Part shown: one piece after another, positions 8,906 through 18,832 of the stretch
How positions within the stretch are numbered: the stretch's first letter is position 1
How the letters are laid out: every line of letters starts with the position of its first letter
From: CAVQEK01 sp963711495
GTDB taxonomy: Bacteria; Bacteroidota; Bacteroidia; Cytophagales; Cyclobacteriaceae
Length of the DNA: 64,000 nt
Assembly (NCBI GenBank): GCA_963711495.1
Contig: CAVQEK010000004.1
Location: 2,604,001-2,668,000 of the forward strand
Direction of reading: 5' to 3'
Made by a program: the position numbers and the translations under genes
The notes under the pieces: generated by a model
The model's database searches: none
What the model saw: only the letters and a program-made list of their open reading frames with translations
What the model was told of the DNA's origin: nothing

Positions 8906-9871
8906 ATGAGTGACGATAAAAAAGCAACAAATCGTCGGAAATTTCTTCAGAACAGTTTAAAAATGGGGACGGTACTGGCAGCAGGAGCTGGAACTGTCTT
9001 TGCTGCGAATCAACAAGAAACAAAAAGTACCGGCGAGAAGGTAAAGGTATTGACCACCGATGGGAAGGTCATAGAAATTGAAAAAAAGAAGGAATGTAAA
9101 ATTGATCCCTGTGAACCCCCAAAAGGCATTGCTGCCAGACACGGGATACCGGGGCGGAAATTTGTGATGGTTATTGATCTTGCCCGCTGTAAAAATGCCA
9201 GACAATGTATTGCGGGTTGTCAAAAAGGACACAACCTGGCTCCCGATGTTGAATGGCTTAAGGTTTATTTGATGAAAGATAATGATCACGGAGAACCATA
9301 CTGGTTTCCGCGTCAATGCTTTCATTGTGATAACCCTCCTTGTGTGAAAGTTTGCCCGGTAGGTGCAACTTTCAAGCGACAGGACAATCTGGTATTGGTA
9401 GATGTGGATCGTTGTATCGGATGCAAATTCTGTGTTGTGGCATGTCCATATTCTGTGCGTGTATTTAATTGGAAGAAACCGCCGGAAACTTCAGTGCCAA
9501 AAGAAGATTATAGCCCGGAAACCAGTGTTCCCGCCCAGATGGGTACAATTGGTAAGTGTGATTTCTGTCCTGACCGTGCCAGAGAAGGGAAATTGCCCTA
9601 TTGTGCCAGTAGTTGCCCTATGGGCGCCATTTACTTTGGAGATATGAATGAAGATGCGGTATCTAATGGAACGGAAACCCTGAGATTTAAAAAACTGATT
9701 AAAGAAAGGGCCGGTTATCGCTATCGTGAAGAATTGGGAACAAAACCCAATGTATATTATTTGCCACCTGTGGATAGGATGTTCGATTATGAAAGTGGAC
9801 TGAAGGATCTGCCTGAAGCAAAGCAGCATATTTATGATAATATTATTTCTGGTAACAATCCCAACGATTAA
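8906..9871 (+). CDS. Tat-exported 4x[4Fe-4S] ferredoxin subunit (HybA/PsrB/NrfC type)
   Basis: This 321-residue protein starts with a twin-arginine signal (NRRKFLQNSLKMG...AAGAGTVFA). Four cysteine groups follow: RCKNARQCIAGC, CFHCDNPPCVKVCP, RCIGCKFCVVACP, and CDFCPDRAREGKLPYCASSCP. This is the pattern of the electron-transfer subunit of DMSO-reductase-superfamily and Nrf/Psr/Hyb complexes. It would take electrons from or give them to the quinone via the NrfD-like protein encoded six bases downstream. A GTG at 8903 precedes the ATG at 8906; I prefer the ATG. The usual molybdopterin catalytic subunit is not encoded nearby. Confidence 0.92.
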   Translation: MSDDKKATNRRKFLQNSLKMGTVLAAGAGTVFAANQQETKSTGEKVKVLTTDGKVIEIEKKKECKIDPCEPPKGIAARHGIPGRKFVMVIDLARCKNARQCIAGCQKGHNLAPDVEWLKVYLMKDNDHGEPYWFPRQCFHCDNPPCVKVCPVGATFKRQDNLVLVDVDRCIGCKFCVVACPYSVRVFNWKKPPETSVPKEDYSPETSVPAQMGTIGKCDFCPDRAREGKLPYCASSCPMGAIYFGDMNEDAVSNGTETLRFKKLIKERAGYRYREELGTKPNVYYLPPVDRMFDYESGLKDLPEAKQHIYDNIISGNNPND

Positions 9872-9877
9872 CAGGCC

Positions 9878-11215
9878 GTGGAAACTAGTAGTATTTCAAT
9901 AAAAGAATTTATTCCCAATCTTGAAAGACCAACAGTAAAATGGTATGTCTGGGTTGGTTTTTTAATAGTTATTGTACTTTTTGGTATGTATGCCCTCATG
10001 CGTCAATTTCAGGAAGGGCAGATTATCACCGGAATGAGAGACAATGTGGTTTGGGGTATTTATACTGCCAATTTCGTGTTTTTCATGGGTTTAAGTTATG
10101 CAGGTGCATTGATAAGTTGTACTTTTCAGTTGCTGAGAATTTCCTGGGGTAAGCCCTTTTTGAGGATTGCAGAACTGATTACGGTGTCTTCCTTAATCGT
10201 AGGTGCACCATTCATTTTGTTTTGTCTTGGTCGCCTGGATAGGATCCAATATTTATTCATATATGGCCGGATACAATCTCCTATTACATGGGACGTGATT
10301 GCCATTTCAACAGACCTGGTGTTTTGTATTGCTTTTTTGTATTTCACGCATATTCGTGATTTTGCCAAACTGCGTGATTTGCCCGATCTGAAGGTGGCCA
10401 ATTGGAGAAAAAAATGCTATAAAGTATTATCGTTGGGCTACTATGGTTCTCCATTGCAAAAAAAATATTTGCACCAAGCCCATGATATCATGGCAGCGAT
10501 CATTATTCCAACAGCCATTATTGCCTACTCATTATTATCGTGGTTGTTTGGGATGAGTCTCAGACCAGGTTGGCACAGCACCATTTTTGGACCATATTTC
10601 GTTGTTACGGCCACATATTCCGGTTTGGCGCTATTGATAGTGATCATGTGGATCTACAGAAAAATCGGAAAGCTAGAGGCTCACTTTACCAATAAACAAT
10701 TCAGTTATTTGGCTTTTGGCCTGGTATTGATTACGCTTTTTTATGCCTATTTCTCTTTCAGTGAATACATCACAGAGTGGTATAATCTCACCAAGACCAA
10801 CAATATTTTGTTTGGCAAATTGTTTGATTTTTCAATGTTTGGCTGGTTGGGACTTTTCCATGTTTTATTTGCCGTAGTCGTACCGATCATTGTCATCACT
10901 ATTCCCTGGTTTAGAACGGTCAATAGTGTCTCATTGGTTTCTTTCTTCATAGTGCTGGCATTATGGGTGAAACGTTATTTGATCGTTGTACCTACGCTGG
11001 AAACTCCTTTTATTCCTATTCAGGATACACGCGAGCATTGGGTACATTATTCGCCTTCCTGGGTTGAGTTGGCATTAACTTTTTCCGGGATAGCATTGAT
11101 GGTCCTGATTTTTATTATTGCATCGAAAGTGGCGCCAATTGTTCCGGTTTCAGAGGTGGAAGATACCGAGGATGGTGCTAAGCCGAAGTTGCGTTTTAAA
11201 GTAACAGGAAATTAA
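9878..11215 (+). CDS. NrfD/PsrC-family membrane quinol-interacting subunit
   Basis: This 445-residue polytopic protein has about nine to ten membrane helices and the family segments RDNVVWGIYTANFVFFMGLSYAG and PFLRIAELITVSS. It should exchange electrons between the quinone pool and the exported iron-sulfur protein encoded just before it. The start is a GTG at 9878, six bases after the ferredoxin stop. It is longer than compact NrfD proteins and resembles the large variants found in alternative complex III or Qrc-like assemblies. The partner catalytic subunit is unknown. Confidence 0.88.
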   Translation: METSSISIKEFIPNLERPTVKWYVWVGFLIVIVLFGMYALMRQFQEGQIITGMRDNVVWGIYTANFVFFMGLSYAGALISCTFQLLRISWGKPFLRIAELITVSSLIVGAPFILFCLGRLDRIQYLFIYGRIQSPITWDVIAISTDLVFCIAFLYFTHIRDFAKLRDLPDLKVANWRKKCYKVLSLGYYGSPLQKKYLHQAHDIMAAIIIPTAIIAYSLLSWLFGMSLRPGWHSTIFGPYFVVTATYSGLALLIVIMWIYRKIGKLEAHFTNKQFSYLAFGLVLITLFYAYFSFSEYITEWYNLTKTNNILFGKLFDFSMFGWLGLFHVLFAVVVPIIVITIPWFRTVNSVSLVSFFIVLALWVKRYLIVVPTLETPFIPIQDTREHWVHYSPSWVELALTFSGIALMVLIFIIASKVAPIVPVSEVEDTEDGAKPKLRFKVTGN

Positions 11216-11230
11216 GAGCTAAAAATTATC

Positions 11231-12121
11231 ATGGAAATCAAAAAGATATTTTTATTGAAAGGCCGCCAGATCCTGATGATGCTATTCATAGGGATATTCG
11301 GCCTTTGTTTTCAAGCCAATGGCCAAAAGGAAAAAGAGCGGACCAGAATAAAATTATATTTTGCTAAGATGCCCAATGGTGAAAAGAAAATTACCGTTGG
11401 GTTGTTAGCAGGAAGTGGCCGTGACATGCATAATGTTGCAGGTGCTGACGTCCTGTTTACTGCTTCCGCTAATGATTCTACAGTAGAATTGGCCAGCATT
11501 GCAACTAATGATGAGGGTAAGGCAATCTTAGAGATTGCTTCAGGATACAAATTTCCCGTCGATGAAGAAGGTAAGACCCTGTTTGAAGCATCTTTTGATG
11601 GAGATGATTCTTACCGTTCGGCTTCTAACGAATTGGAAGTTTCCGATCTGAACTTTGACATTACATTCGATATCGAAGATTCTGTCAAATACGTGCATGT
11701 TGTTGCCAATCAAATCATGCCAAGTGGTGAAAAAATGCCTGTTGAAGCATTGGATATTAATATGGGTGTAGCCAGATTATTCAGCATATTACCCATCGGA
11801 CAAATAGAAACCGATGAAAATGGTATGGCAAGCCTGGAATTCCCAAACGATATTCCGGGAGATTCCACAGGCGCCATTACTGTAATCGCTCGTATTGAAG
11901 ATAATGATAACTTTGCTACTGTAGAACAAAGGGGCAATGTGGATTGGGGAATTCCGGTTTCCTACGAAATAAAACCGTTACCCCGGAAACTATGGACAGA
12001 TGAGGCCCCATTATGGATGATCTTTTCAGTATTCGTTGTTTTGACCGGCGCGTGGTATCATTTCTTTTTATCGGTTTATAAGCTTAACAAAATCAGGAAG
12101 ATAAAAGAGGAACCTGTGTAA
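11231..12121 (+). CDS. Exported Ig-like protein with C-terminal membrane anchor
   Basis: I do not recognise this 296-residue protein. It has an N-terminal signal segment (LMMLFIGIFGLCFQANGQ), two beta-rich, probably Ig-like repeats that share GADVLFTAS..TNDEGKA and DINMGVAR..TDENGMA pattern, and one C-terminal membrane helix (APLWMIFSVFVVLTGAWYHFFL) with a short basic cytoplasmic tail. It sits 15 bases after the NrfD-like gene and before a cytochrome c gene, so it is probably an assembly or anchoring factor of the same complex. Confidence 0.6.
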   Translation: MEIKKIFLLKGRQILMMLFIGIFGLCFQANGQKEKERTRIKLYFAKMPNGEKKITVGLLAGSGRDMHNVAGADVLFTASANDSTVELASIATNDEGKAILEIASGYKFPVDEEGKTLFEASFDGDDSYRSASNELEVSDLNFDITFDIEDSVKYVHVVANQIMPSGEKMPVEALDINMGVARLFSILPIGQIETDENGMASLEFPNDIPGDSTGAITVIARIEDNDNFATVEQRGNVDWGIPVSYEIKPLPRKLWTDEAPLWMIFSVFVVLTGAWYHFFLSVYKLNKIRKIKEEPV

Positions 12122-12211
12122 ATTTATTATTAAATTTATGGTATGGAATTTGGAGTATATAATTTAATTTTTAAAGAGTATAATTTTTTATTGGATTAAA
12201 AATGAAATAAC

Positions 12212-12628
12212 ATGAAAACGAATTTAAAATCACTTGGTATTATGACATTGACCGCTTTTTTTACACTCGGTCTGCTCTCATTTACATCACATCTGACAGT
12301 ACAGGACGATTGGGTTGTGCCAGCGAAGTACAAGACCATGAAAAATCCACAAAAAGATGCTTCAGATGATGATGGTATTGGCAAAAGCCTATACAAAAAG
12401 CATTGCCAGTCATGCCATGGCAAAGAAGGTTTTGGCGATGGCACCAAAGCTGCTGAACTCAAAACTGAATTAAGGGATTTTACATCTTCCGAAGTACAGT
12501 CACAAACTGATGGTGAATTGTATTACAAAGCCATTATTGGGAAAGATGAAATGCCAAACTTTGAGAAGAAAATACCGAGCGAAGAAGATCGCTGGTTGCT
12601 GATCAATTATCTGAGAACATTGAAATAA
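12212..12628 (+). CDS. Monoheme cytochrome c
   Basis: This 138-residue exported protein has an N-terminal signal/anchor segment (TLTAFFTLGLLSF), one CXXCH site (HCQSCHGKEGFGDG, about residues 68-72) and a probable methionine sixth ligand in GKDEMPNFEKK. It is a class I-type soluble or membrane-tethered cytochrome. It ends the operon, followed by a strong terminator, and probably shuttles electrons between the membrane complex and the outer-membrane lipoprotein cytochromes. Confidence 0.88.
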   Translation: MKTNLKSLGIMTLTAFFTLGLLSFTSHLTVQDDWVVPAKYKTMKNPQKDASDDDGIGKSLYKKHCQSCHGKEGFGDGTKAAELKTELRDFTSSEVQSQTDGELYYKAIIGKDEMPNFEKKIPSEEDRWLLINYLRTLK

Positions 12629-12650
12629 TCCGACTTCAGTATTAAAAATG

Positions 12651-12678
12651 ATAAGGGGAATTTTATTCCCCTTATTTG
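12651..12678 (+). terminator. Rho-independent terminator
   Basis: ATAAGGGGAAT and ATTCCCCTTAT form a perfect 11-bp stem around a TTT loop and are followed by TTTG. It ends the cytochrome operon. Confidence 0.88.
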
Positions 12679-12868
12679 TATCCAATATATCTACAATTCC
12701 CAAAACACCCGCAAATTAAATTCACTTAGCGATACCGTTAGTATTTCAGAAGCAATGAATGCCAATTATTTACGCTTTCATACACTATTATTTCTAAAAA
12801 ACAATGAATAAGGTCAGTGTTTTTATTGGATTTTTTTATTTAAATCATGGATTAATTGAAACCGGGTA

Positions 12869-12988
12869 TTGAACAAAATACTTAATGGGGAAATCCCGGA
12901 AGATCTTTTAATGAAAAATCTTTATGATAAGCAAAAAAGCTATGGTGATGTGGGATTTAGAGCTTCTAATTCGATTAATGGTGAATAA
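12869..12988 (+). pseudogene. Possible short coding remnant in the 12.68-13.12 kb gap
   Basis: A 39-codon stretch opening at TTG reads like real protein (NGEIPEDLLMKNLYDKQKS) but has no ATG start and no recognised relative. Codon use looks Bacteroidota-like. It could be the tail of a lost gene. The rest of the 445-base gap shows no feature that I can support. Confidence 0.25.
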
Positions 12989-13124
12989 TAAAATGTTTTA
13001 ATGATATAGGTGAGATGTTCAGGTTGTAACAGGCTTGAACTTAAAACCGGATGTATATATTTAAAATTATACGCGATAAGCAATTATTTTTTAAAAGAAA
13101 TGTTTCACAACAATTTTTTGGGCA

Positions 13125-14627
13125 ATGAAGTTACCAAGATCTTATTATAACCTGACCTCTTTTATAGGCACAACATTAGCCTTGATCAGTCTTTTTACAA
13201 TGGCATTTTTAGCGGTTGTTGGTTTTGTATTTATCAAAAGTAGCAGCTATCTGGGGCTATTCACCTACATTATATTACCGGTTTTCCTGGTTTTGGGCTT
13301 GATCCTTATTCCGATAGGGATGATGGTAGAAGTAAGAAGAAGAAAAAAGAGGGTAAAAGAATACATAAAAAAATCATGGCCCATTGTCGACCTGAATATT
13401 TCTCAATATCGCAATGCGATTTTGATATTTATAGTCGGTAGTGTGTTCTTCCTGTTTCTGACGGGTGTAGGGAGTTATGAGGCATTTCATTTTACCGAAT
13501 CTGTAAAATTCTGTGGTACATTATGTCATGAAGTAATGAAACCGGAATATACCGCATATCAAAATTCACCGCACGCCAGGGTAGCTTGTGTTGATTGCCA
13601 TGTAGGTAGTGGAGCCGATTGGTATGTTCGATCCAAATTATCAGGTTTACACCAGGTGTATGCCGTACTAACCAATGATTTCGACCGGCCTATTCCCACC
13701 CCAATTCACGATTTGAGACCGGCCAGGGAAACCTGTGAAGAGTGTCATTGGCCACAGAAATTCTATTCCAGGCAATTACAGACAACCAAACATTTTCTGA
13801 CTGATAGTTTAAATACTGAATGGGATATTGGATTACAAATGAAAATTGGACCCGAACACAGCGCATTGGGATTGTCGGAAGGTATTCACTGGCATATCAA
13901 TCCGAATGTAAAAATTGAATATATCCCACGGCGTGACAATCGCGAAGAAATTCCCTGGGTTAAATATACAAACCTTGAAACCGGTAAAGAGACATTATAT
14001 CAAGATACGGAAGATCCGCTGAGCGAAAAGAAGTTAGCTTCTGCTGAAACCCGTGAAATGGATTGCATGGATTGCCACAACCGGCCTTCGCATCTGTTCT
14101 ATACTCCGCCGGAATTTGTTGACCAGGCGATGACTGCAGGAATAATTCCAAAAGATCTCCCGTATATCAAGAAAGTTGCCATGGATCTTTTTGTCGATCC
14201 TTACAATAACACGGATTCTGCAAAGCTTAAAATCAAGAATTACACCATGGATTATTACAAAGAAAACATGCCTGTGGTCTTGGCTTCGCGACAAGATGAT
14301 GTTGATAAGGCCATCAATGGGATTATTGACGAATTCGATCACAATATGTTTCCGGAAATGCATGCAAATTGGGATGCTTATCCGAGTCACATCGGACATA
14401 AAACTTATAATGGATGTTTCAGATGTCATGATGACAAACACGAAAGTGAAAGTGGGAAGGTCATATCAAAAGATTGTAATCTCTGCCACACCATAGTTTT
14501 TCAGGGTAAACCCGGGCATGAACAATTTGCCACACTTAATGATAAACTTGAGTTTGTTCATCCAAAGGAATTGAAAGAAGATTATCACGAAGGTTTGTGT
14601 TCTGATTGCCATCGATATCTGTATTGA
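13125..14627 (+). CDS. NapC/NirT-family heptaheme quinol-oxidising cytochrome
   Basis: This 500-residue protein has three hydrophobic segments in the first 125 residues, then seven heme sites: CGTLCH (CX3CH), CVDCH, CEECH, CMDCH, CFRCH, CNLCH and CSDCH. The first site, FCGTLCHEVMKPEYTAY followed by SPHARVACVDCH, is the NapC/NirT signature region. Such proteins take electrons from menaquinol and pass them to periplasmic reductases or cytochromes. It is longer than tetraheme NapC, with a C-terminal extension holding three extra hemes. The gene stands alone between terminators, and it may feed the multiheme lipoproteins encoded upstream. Confidence 0.88.
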   Translation: MKLPRSYYNLTSFIGTTLALISLFTMAFLAVVGFVFIKSSSYLGLFTYIILPVFLVLGLILIPIGMMVEVRRRKKRVKEYIKKSWPIVDLNISQYRNAILIFIVGSVFFLFLTGVGSYEAFHFTESVKFCGTLCHEVMKPEYTAYQNSPHARVACVDCHVGSGADWYVRSKLSGLHQVYAVLTNDFDRPIPTPIHDLRPARETCEECHWPQKFYSRQLQTTKHFLTDSLNTEWDIGLQMKIGPEHSALGLSEGIHWHINPNVKIEYIPRRDNREEIPWVKYTNLETGKETLYQDTEDPLSEKKLASAETREMDCMDCHNRPSHLFYTPPEFVDQAMTAGIIPKDLPYIKKVAMDLFVDPYNNTDSAKLKIKNYTMDYYKENMPVVLASRQDDVDKAINGIIDEFDHNMFPEMHANWDAYPSHIGHKTYNGCFRCHDDKHESESGKVISKDCNLCHTIVFQGKPGHEQFATLNDKLEFVHPKELKEDYHEGLCSDCHRYLY

Positions 14628-14653
14628 TTGGCAGCAACATAGAGTATACTGCA

Positions 14654-14681
14654 AAGTTCAGGCTAAAAGCCTGGACTTTTT
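14654..14681 (+). terminator. Rho-independent terminator
   Basis: AAGTTCAGGCT and AGCCTGGACTT pair with one G-T wobble around an AAA loop and run into TTTTT, 27 bases after the heptaheme cytochrome stop. Confidence 0.8.
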
Positions 14682-14788
14682 GATATGCTCACAAAATTGA
14701 TTAAATAAGAAGTCCTGCGATAGTATTGATAATCAATGCTGACAGGAATTGTGTTTTTGCAGTTGTGCAAATGGTTTAGTGCGGGTAA

Positions 14789-17700
14789 ATGAAAAGCAAG
14801 GTTATGAAATTTTTCAAATTTATTTTTTCCGGAGTTTTTATGGGCATGTTGCTACTGGTTTTTGCCATGTCTATGGGGTATGCCACTTTTATTGAAAATG
14901 ATTTTGACGCCACTACAGCAAAGGTACTCATATATCATTCCTGGTGGTTTCAGGGTATTATGGTTTTGATGATTATTAATTTTAGTGGGATGATATTCAC
15001 TAAAAAACTCTATAAGAAGAGTAAATGGAATATTCTACTCATTCATTTAGCCTTCATTGTGATCATCATCGGTGCCGGAATCACACATTATTTTGGTTAC
15101 GAAGGACAAATGCATATCAGGGAAAACCAGACTGCGGACCGTTTTGTGTCGGCTGATTCTTATGCCTATATACAAATGAGTGAAGGTCAGCAAACGGAGA
15201 CTATTTATAAGAAAGTGTGGCTTACACCGGTTGTTCACCAAATTTTTGATGAAGAAAGTACTTTAAATGGCAAAAAAATCAACCTGGCCATCAAACAGTT
15301 TATGCCGAATACAATGCAAGTTGTGAAGCAGGATGACACCGGGGCCCCGATATTGACTTTAATTGCAGCGACTACGGTTGGTAGAAAAGTCTATTATTTA
15401 AAAGATAAGGAATCATTGGATGTTGGTGGATTGTCTTTTGTTCTTGATGCTGAGGTTGGAGGCGATGCTGTTCAAATTCATGTATCCGGAGACTCGCTTC
15501 TAGTATATACACCGTTACCCCTGCTGCATATTGATATGCATACTTCCCAAATGGATACATTAACGAGTGGAAGCTGGCATCCAATCAAGCTGATGGAGAT
15601 CTATCACATTGGGAATATTATGTTTGTCTTAAAGGCGCTTGATAAAAAGGCCAAACTTACTTTAGCTCCATCCGAGCAGGAATCGGATTCAGGCCCTGGT
15701 ATTGCTGTTTTAGAAGCTTCCGTCGACGGGCAATCGAAAACAATAAATTTGGCAGGAGGTCCAGGAGTTGTTGGAGAAGAAGAGAATTTTACTGTTGGCG
15801 GTGTTAAGTTTACTGCCAGTGTAGGGTCGTCTTATTGGCTATTGCCTTTTTCTTTACATCTGAATAAGTTTATACTGGAACGGTACCCTGGTTCTCAGAG
15901 CCCTTCATCTTTTGCCAGTGAAATCACCTTGACTGATGCAAATAACCATGTAGAAATGCCTTATAAGATTTTTATGAATAACATACTATCGTATAAAGGC
16001 TTTCGGTTTTATCAGTCTTCGTATGACACCGATGAAAAAGGCACCATACTTTCCGTAAACCACGACGTGTTGGGGACCACCGTCACTTACACAGGTTATT
16101 TTTTATTATTTGTAAGCCTGTTGCTTTCGCTGTTCACCCCAAAGACCAGGTTTGCCAAGTTGTCTGAATTAATTAAGGAAACGCATGAGGAACGCAAGAA
16201 ATTGATCAAAGTGTTTTTGGTTTTGGTGGTTTCTATCCTTTCTGTTGGTTCCGTGATGGCAAACGATATTCCGCAAGACCTGATTACTGTAAACAAACAA
16301 CAAGCCGAGTTATTCGGCAGGCTATTGGTTCAAACTAAAGAAGGCAGAATTGTTCCTGTAAATACCGTGACCAGTGAGTACCTCAGGAAAATTTATAAAA
16401 AGAACAGTTACAATAGTCTGACAGCCGATCAGGTCATTTTAGGTATGCTGCTTCAACCTGCTGAATGGCGTCAGGTTCCTCTCATCAAAGTATATGATGA
16501 GAAGGTTCAAAAAATGCTGGGTATATCCGGAGATTATGCCTCATTCCTGGATTTCTTTAATGATCAGGGAAAATACAGGTTGAAAGACCAGATTGATAAG
16601 GCATATGAAAAATCACCCGCATTACGCTCACAATTGGAAAAGGAACTGATTTCTGTTGATGAAAGGCTCAATGTTTGCAGTATGATGATCGGGGGAGGTT
16701 TTTTAGCCATCTTTCCTTTGCCAGGCAATCCAAGTCATCGTTGGGGGGCACAATCTGAGTTCCTTCGGTATACAACCAGGGTTGATTCCGTGAAGCACAA
16801 GGTCACTCTTGATGATTATTTGGCCAAATTAAAACAGGCGGTACAATCTAATGATTATGCCCAGGCAACTGCTGTATTGAGTGCTTTAAAAGATCAGCAA
16901 AAACTGCTGGGCAAAGCAGTTATTCCTGCACAAGCCAAGATCAGCCTGGAAATATTTTATAATAAGGCCAATATTTTTTACCGGCTGTTTCCCATATACT
17001 TAACCTTTGGCATGGTGCTTCTGGCTTTATTTTTATTGCAACTGTTTATTCCCAGACTGGAATTTAAAAAGACGACAACGGTACTTCTCCTTTTACTTTG
17101 GATTGCTTTTGCCGTACAAACTTTGGGTTTGGCCATTCGCTGGTATATTTCCGGTCATGCGCCATGGAGCAATGGTTATGAATCGATGATTTATATTGCC
17201 TGGGCGATCATGTTGGCCGGTTTAATTCTTCGCAAAAAATCAACCATTACGCTGGCTTTAACGGCTATTTTGGCGGGGATTACTTTGCTCACGGCGCATA
17301 TGAGTTGGTTAAATCCGGAAATCACCAATCTGGTACCCGTGTTGAAATCTTACTGGCTAACAATCCATGTGGCGACCATAACCGCCAGTTACGGATTCTT
17401 CGCTCTGGCTTCCATTATGGGTTTTCTTAACCTGAGCCTGATGATATTCAGAAATTCAAAAAACATTCTTCGCATCAATTTGACCATCAGAGAACTCACC
17501 TATATCATTGAGATGGCGATGATGATTGGGTTGGTGCTTCTTACCATCGGAAATTTTCTTGGTGGTGTGTGGGCCAATGAGTCGTGGGGAAGATATTGGG
17601 GCTGGGACCCGAAAGAAACATGGTCATTGATTACTATTATTGTGTATACGTTCATTTTGCACTTGCGATTGATACCGTCCATGAAAAGCCTTTTTAGCAC

Positions 17701-17920
17701 TAATTTTGGTGCAATGATGGGTTTTGGTTCGGTACTGATGACGTACTTTGGGGTTAATTATTATTTGTCGGGCCTGCATTCATATGCCCAGGGCGATCCG
17801 ATACCCGTTCCATCGTTTATCTACTATATTTTGGTAGTGATCCTGATTGTGAGTGCGCTAGCTGCATTCAATTCAATAAAAATACAACAACCTGCAGAAG
17901 CCATCTCAAAAGAGGAATAA
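14789..17920 (+). CDS. ResB-CcsA fusion, System II cytochrome c synthase (CcsBA)
   Basis: This 1043-residue membrane protein exports heme and attaches it to CXXCH motifs of apocytochromes outside the cytoplasm. The first half is ResB/CcsB-like: four helices, with a large periplasmic domain from about residue 110 to 430. The second half is CcsA with the WWD motif (WANESWGRYWGWDPKETWSL, near residue 930) and conserved periplasmic histidines. Fused CcsBA proteins are normal in Bacteroidota and Epsilonproteobacteria. Its position after the cytochrome genes makes the locus self-sufficient for maturation. Whether it accepts the CX3CH and CX4CH variants seen here is an open question. Confidence 0.93.
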   Translation: MKSKVMKFFKFIFSGVFMGMLLLVFAMSMGYATFIENDFDATTAKVLIYHSWWFQGIMVLMIINFSGMIFTKKLYKKSKWNILLIHLAFIVIIIGAGITHYFGYEGQMHIRENQTADRFVSADSYAYIQMSEGQQTETIYKKVWLTPVVHQIFDEESTLNGKKINLAIKQFMPNTMQVVKQDDTGAPILTLIAATTVGRKVYYLKDKESLDVGGLSFVLDAEVGGDAVQIHVSGDSLLVYTPLPLLHIDMHTSQMDTLTSGSWHPIKLMEIYHIGNIMFVLKALDKKAKLTLAPSEQESDSGPGIAVLEASVDGQSKTINLAGGPGVVGEEENFTVGGVKFTASVGSSYWLLPFSLHLNKFILERYPGSQSPSSFASEITLTDANNHVEMPYKIFMNNILSYKGFRFYQSSYDTDEKGTILSVNHDVLGTTVTYTGYFLLFVSLLLSLFTPKTRFAKLSELIKETHEERKKLIKVFLVLVVSILSVGSVMANDIPQDLITVNKQQAELFGRLLVQTKEGRIVPVNTVTSEYLRKIYKKNSYNSLTADQVILGMLLQPAEWRQVPLIKVYDEKVQKMLGISGDYASFLDFFNDQGKYRLKDQIDKAYEKSPALRSQLEKELISVDERLNVCSMMIGGGFLAIFPLPGNPSHRWGAQSEFLRYTTRVDSVKHKVTLDDYLAKLKQAVQSNDYAQATAVLSALKDQQKLLGKAVIPAQAKISLEIFYNKANIFYRLFPIYLTFGMVLLALFLLQLFIPRLEFKKTTTVLLLLLWIAFAVQTLGLAIRWYISGHAPWSNGYESMIYIAWAIMLAGLILRKKSTITLALTAILAGITLLTAHMSWLNPEITNLVPVLKSYWLTIHVATITASYGFFALASIMGFLNLSLMIFRNSKNILRINLTIRELTYIIEMAMMIGLVLLTIGNFLGGVWANESWGRYWGWDPKETWSLITIIVYTFILHLRLIPSMKSLFSTNFGAMMGFGSVLMTYFGVNYYLSGLHSYAQGDPIPVPSFIYYILVVILIVSALAAFNSIKIQQPAEAISKEE

Positions 17921-18001
17921 AAACACCGGGAAGAAGTTAACCTATTAGCTTTCAGGATAGTTTCTTGTAAAATGGGTTTGTTTACGATTAATAATAAATG
18001 A

Positions 18002-18736
18002 ATGAAAATCCAGGGACATACCATACTCATTACCGGAGGCACTTCCGGTATCGGAAAAATCATGGCTGAAGAATTCAATAAATTGGGAAATACCGTAATT
18101 GTTTGCGGCAGAAGATTCGATAGACTGGACCAGATACATCAGGAAAATCCTGATTTGATTATCAGAAAATGTGATGTCAATATTCCTGATGAGCGTGAGG
18201 AGTTATGCCGTTGGATCATGAATAAATATCCTGATTTGAACATTCTCGTTAATAATGCGGGGGTTCAATATGCATTTGATTTAACAAAACCAGTTCCTAT
18301 TGAAAAGGTTACTACAGAAATTGAAACGAATCTCGTTGCTCCGATACATCTCTCATCATTGCTGGCGGATCACCTGGGAAAGAAGGATGATGCCGCCATC
18401 ATTAATATTTCTTCCGGACTGGCATTTGTTCCGCTGGCTTTTATGCCGGTTTACTGCGCTACCAAAGCGGCTATTCATTCTTATTCAATGTCCTTGAGGT
18501 ATCAGTTGCGAAATACTTCTGTTAAAGTTTTCGAAATCATCCCACCTTCAGTAGACACCGAATTGGGTCACGACAGGCGAAGTGACAAATCGCAATCTCA
18601 TGGTGGCATGCGCGTGCTGGATTTCGTAAATGAAGCAATAGAGGCCATCAAAAACGATGTATTGGAGGCGCCGGTTGCGGAATCTAAAGGACTGCGTTCG
18701 CAGGGTGAATCATTATTCAGCCGGTTGAATCCGTAG
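18002..18736 (+). CDS. Short-chain dehydrogenase/reductase (DltE-like)
   Basis: This 244-residue protein has the classical SDR features: the NAD(P)-binding GGTSGIGK at residues 11-18, NNAG near 88, the active-site Ser in ISSGL and YCATK (Tyr and Lys catalytic pair) near 157-161. It resembles the DltE-like oxidoreductase subgroup. It lies 81 bases after ccsBA in the same direction, but nothing ties its substrate to respiration. Confidence 0.85.
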   Translation: MKIQGHTILITGGTSGIGKIMAEEFNKLGNTVIVCGRRFDRLDQIHQENPDLIIRKCDVNIPDEREELCRWIMNKYPDLNILVNNAGVQYAFDLTKPVPIEKVTTEIETNLVAPIHLSSLLADHLGKKDDAAIINISSGLAFVPLAFMPVYCATKAAIHSYSMSLRYQLRNTSVKVFEIIPPSVDTELGHDRRSDKSQSHGGMRVLDFVNEAIEAIKNDVLEAPVAESKGLRSQGESLFSRLNP

Positions 18737-18832
18737 GAGCGGTGGTGTCTTTTAAAGCCTGATTAATTTTCTTTCTCATTTTCCTTTTCTGTTCCTAGCA
18801 GATTATTCACTACAAATGGGGTTGATCGTCTG

